Assembly: GCA_009782865.1 (NCBI GenBank) | Contig: WRIF01000004.1 | Span: 1-17,675, forward strand | Length of the DNA stretch: 17,675 nucleotides | Source: Promicromonosporaceae bacterium | GTDB taxonomy: Bacteria > Actinomycetota > Actinomycetes > Actinomycetales > Cellulomonadaceae | Direction: 5' to 3' | Part shown: piece after piece, positions 1 through 7,538 of the stretch | How positions within the stretch are numbered: the first letter of the stretch is position 1 | How the letters are laid out: every line of letters begins with the position of its first letter | Notes under the pieces: generated by a model | What the model saw: the letters and a program-made list of their open reading frames with translations, nothing else | Databases searched by the model: none | What the model was told of the DNA's origin: nothing | Position numbers and translations under genes: made by a program

Positions 1-495
1 GAGGACGACGGCACCGTCTATATTGGCGCCACCGATGGCCCGTCGGCCGAGGCCGCGCGCGCGGCGATCAACGCGATCGCCAACCCGCACGTCCCCGAGA
101 TCGGTGAGCGCTTTGTCGGCACCGTCGTCAAGACCATGCCGTTCGGCGCCTTCATCTCCCTGTCCCCGGGCAAGGACGGCCTGCTGCACGTCTCGGAGAT
201 CCGCAAGCTGGTCGGCGGCCAGCGCGTGGAGAACGTCGACGACGTGCTGTCCATCGGCCAGAAGGTTCAGGTGGAGATCGGTGAGATCGACCCGCGCGGC
301 AAGCTGTCCCTGCGGGCCATCGTGCTCGACGAGGACGGCAACGAGGTGGTGGTCGAGACCCCTGCCCGCGAGGAGCGTCCGCGCCGCGAGCGCTCGGACC
401 GCGGCGAGCGTGGTGACCGTGGCGACCGCGGTGACCGTCCGCAGCGCACACGCCAGCGCACCCGCCGCAGCGACGACGCCCCCACGGAGGGCTAG
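1..495 (+). CDS. pnp: Polyribonucleotide nucleotidyltransferase, C-terminal fragment
   Basis: This is the last 164 residues of PNPase, the phosphorolytic 3'-to-5' exoribonuclease; the family is usually over 700 residues, so the catalytic RNase PH domains lie outside the window. The fragment opens in the end of the KH domain (residues 1-28, with DDGTVYIGA), followed by an S1 RNA-binding domain at about 35-106 containing the typical [12 protein letters not shown] and DGLLHVSEI stretches and ending in GKLSLRAI. After residue 120 comes a low-complexity Arg/Gly/Asp-rich tail with a [12 protein letters not shown] repeat at 135-146, probably disordered and RNA-binding. The TAG stop touches the ATG of the next gene with no gap. 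The reading frame is open from base 1. The start is off-window. Identity is secure from the KH-S1 arrangement and from the M16 peptidase that follows, a common actinobacterial pairing. Confidence 0.96.
   Translation, partial: EDDGTVYIGATDGPSAEAARAAINAIANPHVPEIGERFVGTVVKTMPFGAFISLSPGKDGLLHVSEIRKLVGGQRVENVDDVLSIGQKVQVEIGEIDPRGKLSLRAIVLDEDGNEVVVETPAREERPRRERSDRGERGDRGDRGDRPQRTRQRTRRSDDAPTEG
403..438 (+). repeat. Four 9-bp in-frame repeats in the pnp tail
   Basis: Four consecutive 9-base units (GGCGAGCGT, GGTGACCGT, GGCGACCGC, GGTGACCGT) encode [12 protein letters not shown] in the C-terminal tail of PNPase. The array is in frame, so gain or loss of units changes only tail length. Confidence 0.85.
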
Positions 496-1812
496 ATGAC
501 CTGGACCCTGCCGCTTGAGCCGGGGTCCGAACTCACCACCGGGCAGGACGGCGCGACCATTCGTCGCAGCGTCCTGCCCGGCGGCGTTCGGGTCCTCACC
601 GAGCACATGCCGGGCCTGCGCTCGGCCTCGATCGGCGCCTGGCTGCCGGTCGGCTCCCGCGATGAGACGGACGGCCACTATGGCTCCACCCACTTCCTGG
701 AACACCTGCTGTTCAAGGGCACCGCACGCCGCTCCGCGATGGACATCGCCGAGGCGTTTGACCAGGTGGGAGGGGAGGCCAACGCCGGCACCGGCAAGGA
801 GCACACCGTCTACTACGCGCGCGTGCTCGACACCGACCTGGCCATGGCCACCGACGTCATCACCGACATGGTCACCTCTGCCCGGCTGGACGCCGACGAA
901 CTGGAAACCGAGCGGGGCGTGATCCTCGAAGAACTCGCCATGAACGACGATGATCCCTCCGACGTGGTTCACGAACAGTTCGCCTCGGTGGTGCTCGGCT
1001 CGCACCCGCTTGGGCGCCCCATCGGCGGCACCCCCGAGACCATCCGGGCGGTTCCCCGCGCGGCCGTCTGGGAGCACTACCGGTGGCACTACCGGCCGGA
1101 GACCCTCATCGTCACCGCCGCCGGGGGAGTGGATCATGAGACGGTGGTTTCCCAGGTGTTGGCCGGCCTGTCCCAGGGCGGCTGGGACCTGCCGAACGGG
1201 GTGGCGCCGCGCGCCCGCCGCTCGCACGAGCCCCAGGTCGAAGGGGTGCCCTCCGCCGGGAGTCGCAAGACGATTCGCCGTGACGTCGAGCAGGGCAACC
1301 TCATCATCGGCTCTACGGGCCTAGCGGCCACCGACCCGCGCCGCTTCACCCTCTCGGTGCTCTCGGCCGTCCTTGGCGGCGGCATGAGCTCGCGGCTCTT
1401 CCAGGAAATCCGGGAAAAGCGCGGCCTGGCCTATTCGACGTACTGCTTTGCCTCCGGCCACGGTGGCCTCGGCGCCTTCGGCCTGTACGCCGGCTGTGCC
1501 CCCGCCAAGGCGGCAGAGGTCGAGGCGCTGTTGCACTCCGAGTTTGATCGCCTCGCCCAGGACGGCATCACCGCGGCAGAACTGGCCCGCTCGATTGGCC
1601 AGCTCTGCGGCTCCCTGGTGCTCGGCCTGGAAGACTCCGGGGCCCGCATGTCGCGGCTCGGCAGGGCGGAGATGACCTACGGCGAGCTGTGGAGCCTGGA
1701 TGAGTCCCTGGAGGCCATCCGGGCGGTCACCCGGGAAGACGTCCTGGCCTTGGCCCAGGATCTTGCCTCCCGTCCCCGCTCGGTGGTGAAGGTGGGCCCA
1801 TTCGATGATTAG
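496..1812 (+). CDS. pepR: M16 family zinc metallopeptidase (PepR/processing-protease type)
   Basis: A 438-residue zinc peptidase of the M16 (pitrilysin/mitochondrial-processing-peptidase) family, the usual length for the single-unit bacterial form. The inverted zinc motif HFLEH is at residues 66-70 and the distal glutamate ligand is most likely E146 in ERGVILEEL, about 75 residues further on. The inactive second half carries the family's R/Y motif in LGGGMSSRLFQEIREKRGLAYS (294-314), which positions substrate. There is no signal peptide, so it is probably cytoplasmic; its substrate is unknown. The ATG at 496 directly follows the pnp stop and has a good Shine-Dalgarno (GGAGGG at 486-491), so it is translated as part of the pnp operon. 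Its 3' end overlaps dapB by eight bases. The family call is sure; the name pepR rests on synteny with the gene downstream of pnp in other actinobacteria. Confidence 0.93.
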   Translation: MTWTLPLEPGSELTTGQDGATIRRSVLPGGVRVLTEHMPGLRSASIGAWLPVGSRDETDGHYGSTHFLEHLLFKGTARRSAMDIAEAFDQVGGEANAGTGKEHTVYYARVLDTDLAMATDVITDMVTSARLDADELETERGVILEELAMNDDDPSDVVHEQFASVVLGSHPLGRPIGGTPETIRAVPRAAVWEHYRWHYRPETLIVTAAGGVDHETVVSQVLAGLSQGGWDLPNGVAPRARRSHEPQVEGVPSAGSRKTIRRDVEQGNLIIGSTGLAATDPRRFTLSVLSAVLGGGMSSRLFQEIREKRGLAYSTYCFASGHGGLGAFGLYAGCAPAKAAEVEALLHSEFDRLAQDGITAAELARSIGQLCGSLVLGLEDSGARMSRLGRAEMTYGELWSLDESLEAIRAVTREDVLALAQDLASRPRSVVKVGPFDD

Positions 1813-2527
1813 GGTTGCCGTCCTGGGCGCCGCCGGGCGGATGGGCCAGGCCACCTGTGCCGCCGTCGTAGGGGCCGACGGCATGGAGCTGGCTGCCCGG
1901 TATGACCTTGGCGGCGACCTGGCCGCCGTCCTGCGCGACGCCGATGTGGCGGTCGACTTCACGGTGCCCGCCGTCACCGAGGCAAATGTGCTGGCCTGCC
2001 TGGAGGCGGGCGTGCCCGCCGTGGTCGGCACCACCGGTTGGGACGAGGCCTCCCTGGCCCGCGTGGCGGCGCGCGCCGGGGAGACCGGGGTGCTCGTGGT
2101 CCCGAACTTCTCGATTTCCGCGGTGCTGGCGATGCGCTTCGCCCAGGCCGCGGCGCCCTACTTCGAGAGCGCCGAGGTGATTGAGCTGCACCACCCGGGC
2201 AAGGTGGACGCGCCCTCGGGCACCGCCCTACACACCGCGGGGATGATCGCCCGGGCGCGCGGCGGGCGGACCTCCCCGGACGCCACCGAGGACGGCTGGG
2301 AGGCGCGTGGCGCCGAGGTGGACGGGGTGCGGGTGCACTCCGTCCGTCTGCCGGGATTGACCGCCCACCAGGAGGTGCTGCTCGGCAACCCCGGCGAACT
2401 GCTGACCATTCGCCAGGATTCCTTCGACCGGGTGAGCTTCATGCCCGGGGTGCTGCTGGCCATCCGGGCGCTGGCGGCCGGCCGTCCTGGCCTGACCGTC
2501 GGGCTGGACTCGCTCCTCGACCTTTAG
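1805..2527 (+). CDS. dapB: 4-hydroxy-tetrahydrodipicolinate reductase
   Basis: DapB reduces 4-hydroxy-tetrahydrodipicolinate with NAD(P)H in the diaminopimelate/lysine pathway, feeding lysine and peptidoglycan. The 240 residues begin with the Rossmann signature VLGAAGRMGQ (7-15 region), followed by DFTVP (51-55), VGTTGW (74-79) and NFSISAVL (101-108). The catalytic signature ELHHPGKVDAPSGTA is at 127-141, giving catalytic H129 and substrate-binding H130 and K133. Length matches the short actinobacterial DapB rather than the roughly 270-residue enteric form. The ATG at 1805 overlaps the end of the peptidase gene by eight bases and has GAAGGTGGG at 1788-1796 as its ribosome binding site. The gene ends in a four-base overlap with the convergent ogt gene, leaving no room for a separate terminator. 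The next pathway enzyme, dapA, lies 2 kb on, across a minus-strand insert. Confidence 0.97.
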   Translation: MIRVAVLGAAGRMGQATCAAVVGADGMELAARYDLGGDLAAVLRDADVAVDFTVPAVTEANVLACLEAGVPAVVGTTGWDEASLARVAARAGETGVLVVPNFSISAVLAMRFAQAAAPYFESAEVIELHHPGKVDAPSGTALHTAGMIARARGGRTSPDATEDGWEARGAEVDGVRVHSVRLPGLTAHQEVLLGNPGELLTIRQDSFDRVSFMPGVLLAIRALAAGRPGLTVGLDSLLDL

Positions 2528-3057
2528 GGGAGCTCCGTGCCCTCGCGGCCCTCGCGGCGGAGCAGGGATTCCTTGATCGTCGGCCCGTAGCGGAACTGCC
2601 CGACCGTGCCGTCCGAGCGCAACACGCGATGGCAGGGCACAAACAGGGCCGCCGCATTGGTGGAGCAGGCCGAGGCCGCCGCCCGCACCGCCCCGGGGCG
2701 TCCGGCCAACACGGCCAGCCCCCGGTAGGTGACGGGCCGCCCCGGTTCAACCCTCCGCAGTGCACCCCACGCCTGCTCGATGAACGGCCCGCCGGCCTGC
2801 CGCACGGGCAGCCGCCCTGGGGCGGCCAGGTCGCCGGCGTAGTAGGCGGTCACCGCCGCCCCGGCGGCCTCCAGCAGGCGCGCGGTGGCTGCGGCGTCGT
2901 CGGGCGCCTGGTCGGCGGGCGTCGGGCTGATGAGAGCTGGGTTGATGAGCGCGGTCAGGTAGGCGACGTCGTCGGTCCAGCCGGAGGCTAGGACGCCGTG
3001 CGCGTCGCCGAGGATGGTGAAGGGGCCGTCGGGCGTGGTGAGGGTCAGGAAGTTCAT
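2524..3057 (-). CDS. ogt: Methylated-DNA--[protein]-cysteine S-methyltransferase
   Basis: A suicide DNA-repair protein that moves the O6-alkyl group from guanine to its own cysteine. The 177 residues give the usual two-part Ogt/AdaB fold: a variable N-terminal domain (1-85) and the conserved DNA-binding/active-site domain (about 90-170). The acceptor motif is PCHRV at 141-145 (Cys142), followed by GQFRYG and a KESLLRREG helix in place of the common GGYRWG..KR.LL. The segment before the active site reads PGAVRAAASACSTNAAALFV, where most relatives have RAVG and NP; the presumed arginine finger is kept. ATG at 3057 is preceded by GAGG and lies 12 bases after the stop of the MFS gene, so the two are probably co-transcribed. 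The 3' end overlaps dapB tail to tail by four bases. Confident family call; substrate range is not readable from sequence. Confidence 0.93.
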   Translation of the reverse strand: MNFLTLTTPDGPFTILGDAHGVLASGWTDDVAYLTALINPALISPTPADQAPDDAAATARLLEAAGAAVTAYYAGDLAAPGRLPVRQAGGPFIEQAWGALRRVEPGRPVTYRGLAVLAGRPGAVRAAASACSTNAAALFVPCHRVLRSDGTVGQFRYGPTIKESLLRREGREGTELP

Positions 3058-3069
3058 GGTGGCCTCACT

Positions 3070-4392
3070 CTAGCTGGTGGCGGGGGAGAGGTCGCCGGAG
3101 ACGGCGCGCGGTTCCTGCGGCTCGTTGGGCACCCAGCGCAGGAACGTCACCAGGGCGCCGATGGCCAGCAGGCAGGCGGTCATCAGGAACGGCCACAGGC
3201 GCGAGTGGTCTGACAGCAGTCCGCCGATCCACCCGAAGGGCGCGGCGGCCACCAGGATGGTGGCCCGGTTCAGGGCCATCACCCGCGAGCGCTCGGCCGG
3301 GTCCACATGCAGGGCCATCAGCGATTCGGACAGCATGAAGACCATGCCGATGCCGAACGAGTCGAGCAGCAGGCAGACGCCCAGCAGGGCGAAGGTGGAG
3401 GCAGAGATGCCGCCGTGGTAGCCGGGCACCACCAGCAGCAACAGCTGGCCCGCGAGGTAGACGAGGAAGCCGATCAGCAGGGGACGCTTGAGGTCGATGC
3501 GAGCCACGAGGCGCGGGATCACGGTGAAGAAGAACAGCATCGACAGCAGGGAACGGGCCATCGGGAAGAACGGCAACAGGGCGTCGGAGACGCCCACATG
3601 CTCAGCCACAAACAGCTGCCAGAACGTCTCGTTTACCAAGAAGACGGCGGCGACGATGGCGGCGATGAGCAGGGCCAGGCGGCGGCCGCGGTTGCGGACC
3701 AACAGGCCAAGCGCCCCGCGGTAGCCGCGCAGCAGCGAGTTCAGCGACTCGCCCTTGGTCTCCTCTAGGCGGATGAGGCCCCGCGCGGTCTCGGTGGACC
3801 ACCAGTACAGCCAGACGATCTTGATGGTCATCACCACGGCCGCATTCGCCATCAGGATGCGCACCGCGTGCTCCATCCCCAGGCGCGCCACCATGATGGC
3901 CGCGATGGGGGCAAACAGGGCGGAGCAATCGGCGGCGACCCGCACCAGGGCGTAGATGCGTGGCACCTTTTCCCGCGGGGCGTCCTCGATCAGCAGGGAG
4001 TCCCACGAGTAGGTGGTCACCTGCCGGGCGCCGTTGACGATGGCGGCCACCAGGAACAGCCAGAAGTTCTGGGCGACCATCCAGATCAGGCAGGGAATGA
4101 CCCAGCCGATCACGTCGAACCAGGCGGTGGTCAGCCGCCGCCCCAACTTGTCGGTGATCACCCCGCCGAGGACGGCGAAGAGGACCTGGCTGATCATGCC
4201 GATGGTGGCCAGCAGGCCAATCTGGCCGTCGTGCAGGCCGACGGCCGCCATGAACACCGACAGGTACGGCAGGACGAGGGCCATGGACAGGCCCCAGAGC
4301 GGTTCGGTCCAGACGGAGGCGCGTGGATTCCCCTGCAGGGTCACCAGGGAACGCCAGAGGCTTTCGTCCGGGGACGAGGCAGGCTGATTCAC
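3070..4392 (-). CDS. Major facilitator superfamily transporter, substrate unknown
   Basis: A 440-residue integral membrane protein with about twelve hydrophobic segments (for example near 34-50, 56-77, 92-118, 156-168, 181-198, 238-256, 279-295, 303-323, 331-353, 378-393 and 400-418). The loop between the second and third helices holds the MFS motif A as GGVITDKLGRRLTT (76-89). A short soluble N-terminus and a charged central loop (202-237) fit the two-bundle MFS layout. It does not look like a drug-efflux or sugar family I can name; the EPLWGL opening and the QNFWLFLVAAIVNGARQVTTYSWDSLLIEDA block resemble an uncharacterised group of bacterial MFS proteins. The start is GTG at 4390-4392 with AGGGGAG ten bases upstream. 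It is divergent from dapA across a 97-base gap and leads into ogt. Function is not inferable; membership of the superfamily is secure. Confidence 0.88.
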   Translation of the reverse strand: MNQPASSPDESLWRSLVTLQGNPRASVWTEPLWGLSMALVLPYLSVFMAAVGLHDGQIGLLATIGMISQVLFAVLGGVITDKLGRRLTTAWFDVIGWVIPCLIWMVAQNFWLFLVAAIVNGARQVTTYSWDSLLIEDAPREKVPRIYALVRVAADCSALFAPIAAIMVARLGMEHAVRILMANAAVVMTIKIVWLYWWSTETARGLIRLEETKGESLNSLLRGYRGALGLLVRNRGRRLALLIAAIVAAVFLVNETFWQLFVAEHVGVSDALLPFFPMARSLLSMLFFFTVIPRLVARIDLKRPLLIGFLVYLAGQLLLLVVPGYHGGISASTFALLGVCLLLDSFGIGMVFMLSESLMALHVDPAERSRVMALNRATILVAAAPFGWIGGLLSDHSRLWPFLMTACLLAIGALVTFLRWVPNEPQEPRAVSGDLSPATS

Positions 4393-4418
4393 GCGGGCAA
4401 GTCTCCCCTACCGGCCTT

Positions 4419-4434
4419 GAATAGTCGAATAATC
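4419..4434. promoter_or_regulatory. AT-rich patch in the MFS/dapA divergent gap
   Basis: Two adjacent 8-base copies (GAATAGTC, GAATAATC; seven of eight identical) form the most AT-rich spot for kilobases around, just upstream of the minus-strand MFS gene. It probably marks that gene's promoter or an operator, but I cannot assign -35 and -10 hexamers with confidence. Confidence 0.4.
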
Positions 4435-4443
4435 GCATCGCCG

Positions 4444-4478
4444 CGACAGCGCGTGACCTGTCGGGCCTGACAGCGCGT
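4444..4478. promoter_or_regulatory. Candidate operator: clustered GACAG/CTGTC boxes before dapA
   Basis: The 10-base word GACAGCGCGT occurs twice (4445-4454 and 4469-4478), 24 bases apart. Between the copies lies CTGTCG at 4458-4463, which with CGACAG at 4444-4449 forms a perfect 6-bp inverted repeat around an 8-base spacer. The cluster sits just upstream of and touching the proposed dapA -10 box, where a repressor would act. No known regulator is recognised. Confidence 0.4.
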
Positions 4479-4489
4479 AGATTGGGCAC
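4454..4489 (+). promoter_or_regulatory. Probable leaderless promoter of dapA
   Basis: TAGATT at 4478-4483 fits the actinobacterial -10 pattern TANNNT and ends exactly six bases before the dapA ATG. No Shine-Dalgarno lies between them, so transcription probably starts at the A of the start codon. TGACCT at 4454-4459 is a weak -35 candidate with an 18-base spacer. Confidence 0.55.
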
Positions 4490-5395
4490 ATGCTCTCGGC
4501 CGTTGCCTCCCGCCCGTTTGGCTCCGTGATCACCGCGATGGTCACCCCCTTCACCCCGGACGGTGCCGTCGACCTTGGGGCGGCCCAAACCCTGGCGGCC
4601 TGGCTGGTGGACCAGGGCTGCGACGGCGTCCTCGTCAACGGCACCACGGGGGAGTCCTCGACCACCCATTCTCCCGAGAAGGCCGACCTGGTGGCCGTGG
4701 TACATGAGGCGATCGGTGACCGGGCCACCGTGCTGGCCGGCGCCGGCTCCAACGACACCCTGCACGCCATCCGCATGGCCGAGCAGGCCGCCGATGCCGG
4801 TGCCGACGGCCTGCTCGTGGTCACGCCGTACTATTCGCGGCCCTCCCAGGCGGGCGTCGCCGGGCACATGGAGGCCGTGGTCGACGCGGGCGGCCTGCCA
4901 GCGATGCTGTACGACGTGCCGGGGCGCACTGGGGTGCGGATCGCCCCCGAGACCTACCAGCGCCTGGCCGGCCACCCGCTGATCGTCGCCACCAAGGACG
5001 CCACGGGCGATGTGTCTGCCGCCGCCGGCCTGGCCGACAGCACCGGCCTGGCCTGGTACTCCGGGGATGACGGCCTGCTGCTGCCCTTCCTCGCCCATGG
5101 CGGTGCCGGCATCGTCTCGGTCGCCACCCACGCGGTCGCCCCGCACTTTCGCGAGGCCGTCGACGCCTGGGACGCCGGCGATCACGGCGCCGCCCTGGCG
5201 GCGGTGCGCCGCGCCCTGCCCGCGGTGGCGGCCCTGAATGGCGCCGGCATGCAGGCGGTGATGGCCAAGGCCGCCGCGCAGGCGCTCGGGCAACTGGGCA
5301 ACCGGGTGATGCGCTCCCCCCTGGTGGCGGCGAGCGACCAAGAGGCGGCCGACGTTCGCGCCGCACTCCTCGCGGCGGGTTGCCAGATGCCATGA
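4490..5395 (+). CDS. dapA: 4-hydroxy-tetrahydrodipicolinate synthase
   Basis: DapA condenses pyruvate with aspartate semialdehyde, the committed step to diaminopimelate and lysine. The 301 residues form a single TIM barrel of normal length. Active-site residues are all present: the NGTTGES loop (T52, T53), Y115 in VTPYYSRP, Y141 in LYDVPGRTG with R146, and the Schiff-base lysine K169 in VATKDATGD, each eight positions beyond its E. coli counterpart. The ATG at 4490 has no ribosome binding site but has a TANNNT box six bases upstream, suggesting a leaderless mRNA. The stop codon overlaps the start of hrcA in an ATGA, so the lysine gene is translationally coupled to a heat-shock repressor gene. 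The two steps dapA and dapB are both in this window but separated by a reversed two-gene insert. Confidence 0.97.
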   Translation: MLSAVASRPFGSVITAMVTPFTPDGAVDLGAAQTLAAWLVDQGCDGVLVNGTTGESSTTHSPEKADLVAVVHEAIGDRATVLAGAGSNDTLHAIRMAEQAADAGADGLLVVTPYYSRPSQAGVAGHMEAVVDAGGLPAMLYDVPGRTGVRIAPETYQRLAGHPLIVATKDATGDVSAAAGLADSTGLAWYSGDDGLLLPFLAHGGAGIVSVATHAVAPHFREAVDAWDAGDHGAALAAVRRALPAVAALNGAGMQAVMAKAAAQALGQLGNRVMRSPLVAASDQEAADVRAALLAAGCQMP

Positions 5396-6390
5396 GCGAA
5401 GATCGCCGGCTGCTGGTGCTGCGGGCCATCGTGGAGGACTATGTGGCCACGCAGGAGCCCGTCGGTTCGCGCCTGCTCACCCAGCGGCACTCGCTCGGGG
5501 TCTCGCCCGCCACCATCCGCAACGACATGGCCGCCCTGGAAGAGGCGGGCCTGATCACCCAGCCCCACACCTCGGCCGGCCGCATCCCCACCGACCTCGG
5601 CTACCGGATGTTTGTCGACCGGCTGGCACAGGTAAGGCCCATCTCCACGCCGCAGCGGCGGGCCATCGAGGCCTTCCTGGGGGCAGGCGTTGACCTGGAC
5701 GATGTGTTGACCCGCGCCGGCCGCCTGGTGGCGCAGCTGACCGGCCAGGTGGCGGTGGTGCAATACCCGTCCCGGCAGCGCTCCGGCCTGCGACACCTGG
5801 AGCTGGTGCCGGTGGGCGAGGAGCGGCTGCTGGTGGTGGTCATCACCGATTCGGGTCGCGTCGAGCAGCGCTTCGTGGCCGCCGAGGCGCCGGACGAGGT
5901 GGCGCTCGGGGAGTTGCGCGCCCGCCTCAACGTGGCCGTCGCCGGCCGGCGAGCCGAAGAGCTGCCCACGGCGCTGGAAGAGGTGGGGCAGGCGGTGGCC
6001 CCCGAACAGCTAGGACTGACCGCCGCCATCATCGCCGCCATCGGCGACTGCCTGGCCGAGGAGGGTGAGGAGCGGCTAGTGCTTTCCGGCACCGCCAACC
6101 TCGCCCGCGCCTCCGTCCGCTTTGAACACGGCCTCCAGCCCGTCCTGGAGGCGTTGGAGGAGCAGGTGGCCCTCCTCGGCCTGCTCTCAGAGATGACGCA
6201 CGACGACGAGGTGGCGGTGCGCATCGGCCACGAGACGGGGGCCTCGGGCCTCACCGAGACGTCCGTGGTCTCCAGCGGATACGGCAAGGGCTTCCTCGGC
6301 TCGATCGGCCCGACGCGCATGGACTACCCGGGCACCATGGCCGCCGTGCGCGCGGTGGCCCGTTACCTGTCTCGCGTCCTGCCCGCGTAA
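5392..6390 (+). CDS. hrcA: Heat-inducible transcription repressor HrcA
   Basis: HrcA represses chaperone genes by binding the CIRCE operator; its activity is tied to GroEL in the species studied. The 332 residues start with a winged helix-turn-helix at about 1-75, containing [19 protein letters not shown] and the [16 protein letters not shown] stretch. The GAF-like and dimerisation region follows, and the family-typical [17 protein letters not shown] lies near the C-terminus (303-319). I chose ATG at 5392, which overlaps the dapA stop as ATGA, over TTG at 5380, because ATG is in the coupled position and MSEDRR fits the usual short N-terminus. No CIRCE sequence (TTAGCACTC-N9-GAGTGCTAA) is visible upstream of this gene, of dnaJ or elsewhere in the window, so its targets probably lie elsewhere. 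The hrcA-dnaJ order is standard in actinobacteria. Confidence 0.96.
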   Translation: MSEDRRLLVLRAIVEDYVATQEPVGSRLLTQRHSLGVSPATIRNDMAALEEAGLITQPHTSAGRIPTDLGYRMFVDRLAQVRPISTPQRRAIEAFLGAGVDLDDVLTRAGRLVAQLTGQVAVVQYPSRQRSGLRHLELVPVGEERLLVVVITDSGRVEQRFVAAEAPDEVALGELRARLNVAVAGRRAEELPTALEEVGQAVAPEQLGLTAAIIAAIGDCLAEEGEERLVLSGTANLARASVRFEHGLQPVLEALEEQVALLGLLSEMTHDDEVAVRIGHETGASGLTETSVVSSGYGKGFLGSIGPTRMDYPGTMAAVRAVARYLSRVLPA

Positions 6391-6401
6391 ACTACGCCCC
6401 C
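6388..6401 (+). promoter_or_regulatory. Possible leaderless promoter of dnaJ
   Basis: TAAACT at 6388-6393 overlaps the hrcA stop codon and matches TANNNT, eight bases before the dnaJ ATG. The 11-base gap between the genes has no Shine-Dalgarno. A weak -35 candidate is TTACCT at 6363-6368. This would let dnaJ be expressed separately from hrcA. Confidence 0.35.
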
Positions 6402-7538
6402 ATGGCTGACTACTACTCGACCCTCGGCGTGTCCAAGACCGCCTCCGTCGATGAGATCAAGAAGGCGTACCGGCGCCTAGCTCGCGAGTGCCACCCAGAC
6501 GTGGCCGGCGCCGCCGGCGAAGAGCGGTTCAAGGCGGTGTCGGCGGCCTACGAGGTGCTCTCCAACCCCGAGACGCGCCAACAGTTCGACCGGGGCATCG
6601 ACCCGCTGGCGCCCGGCGGCGGCGCCGGGGCCGGCGGCTTTGGCTTTGGCGCGGGCGGCTTCGGTTTCGGGGACATCTTCGAGACGTTCTTCGGCGGCGG
6701 GGGCGGGACCAGCGGCCCGGTGCCGCGGGTGCGGCGCGGACAAGACTCACTGTTTCGGCTAAACATCGACCTGGCCACCTCCGTGTTTGGCGGCCAGGAA
6801 GACCTGACGATCGACACGGCGGTGGCGTGCACCACCTGCACCGGCACCGGCTGCCAGCCGGGCACCGGCCCCCAGACCTGCTCCGCCTGCGGCGGCCGCG
6901 GTCACGTCCAGCGCGTGGCCCGTTCCTTCCTCGGCCAGGTGATGACCACCGCCGAGTGCGCGCAATGCCGCGGCCACGGCACCGTCATCCCGTCCCCGTG
7001 TCCCGAATGCCAGGGCGAGGGACGCATCCACACCAGACGACAGGTGAAGGTGAACGTGCCCGCCGGGGTCGACACCGGCACCCGCATCCGCCTGGCCTCC
7101 CAGGGCGAGGTGGGGCCGGGCGCCGGCCCGGCCGGAGACCTGTACGTCGAGATCTTCGAGCGCCCGCACGGCACGTTTGTGCGCCAGGGCGATGACCTGC
7201 TGTGCACCATGCAGGTGCCAATGACCGCCGCCGCCCTCGGCGCCACCCTGAACCTGGACACCCTCGATGGGCCACAGGAGGTTGACCTCTTGCCTGGCAC
7301 CCAGCCCGGCGCCACCGTGGCGCTCAAGGGCCTCGGCGTCGGCCGGCTGCGCCGCGATTCCCGCGGCGACCTGCGCGTCAACATCGAGGTGGAGGTGCCC
7401 ACCCGGCTCAGCGACGAACAGCGCGACCTCCTCCAACAGCTGGCCGCCGCCCGCGGCGAGGAAAAGCCGCAGCCGCGACTGGCGGACGCCAACCCCTCGG
7501 TGTTCAGCCGCCTGAAGGACAAGCTGGCCGGCAAGTGA
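6402..7538 (+). CDS. dnaJ: Molecular chaperone DnaJ (HrcA-linked, DnaJ2 type)
   Basis: A type I J-protein that delivers unfolded clients to DnaK and stimulates its ATPase. The 378 residues show the domains in order: J domain 1-65 with HPD at 31-33; Gly/Phe-rich linker about 71-103; zinc-finger domain with four CxxC motifs at 143 (CTTCTGTG), 160 (CSACGGRG), 186 (CAQCRGHG) and 200 (CPECQGEG); then the C-terminal substrate-binding and dimerisation region. All zinc ligands are intact. It follows hrcA by 11 bases and overlaps rsmE by four (GTGA). Actinobacteria often have two dnaJ genes, one in the dnaK operon and one beside hrcA; the context makes this the latter. No dnaK or grpE is in the window. 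There is no ribosome binding site, in keeping with a leaderless start. Confidence 0.97.
   Translation: MADYYSTLGVSKTASVDEIKKAYRRLARECHPDVAGAAGEERFKAVSAAYEVLSNPETRQQFDRGIDPLAPGGGAGAGGFGFGAGGFGFGDIFETFFGGGGGTSGPVPRVRRGQDSLFRLNIDLATSVFGGQEDLTIDTAVACTTCTGTGCQPGTGPQTCSACGGRGHVQRVARSFLGQVMTTAECAQCRGHGTVIPSPCPECQGEGRIHTRRQVKVNVPAGVDTGTRIRLASQGEVGPGAGPAGDLYVEIFERPHGTFVRQGDDLLCTMQVPMTAAALGATLNLDTLDGPQEVDLLPGTQPGATVALKGLGVGRLRRDSRGDLRVNIEVEVPTRLSDEQRDLLQQLAAARGEEKPQPRLADANPSVFSRLKDKLAGK

Noticed and set aside
4440..4480. LexA/SOS box upstream of dapA
   Set aside because: The GACAG/CTGTC boxes do not match the actinobacterial SOS consensus (GAAC-N4-GTTC or close variants).
3602..5341. A 579-codon minus-strand frame opposite dapA running into the MFS gene
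   Set aside because: It is antisense to dapA and out of frame with the MFS gene; composition is shadow-like.
5380..5391. TTG at 5380 as the hrcA start
   Set aside because: It would add only four residues; ATG at 5392 is in the classic ATGA overlap and is the stronger start codon.
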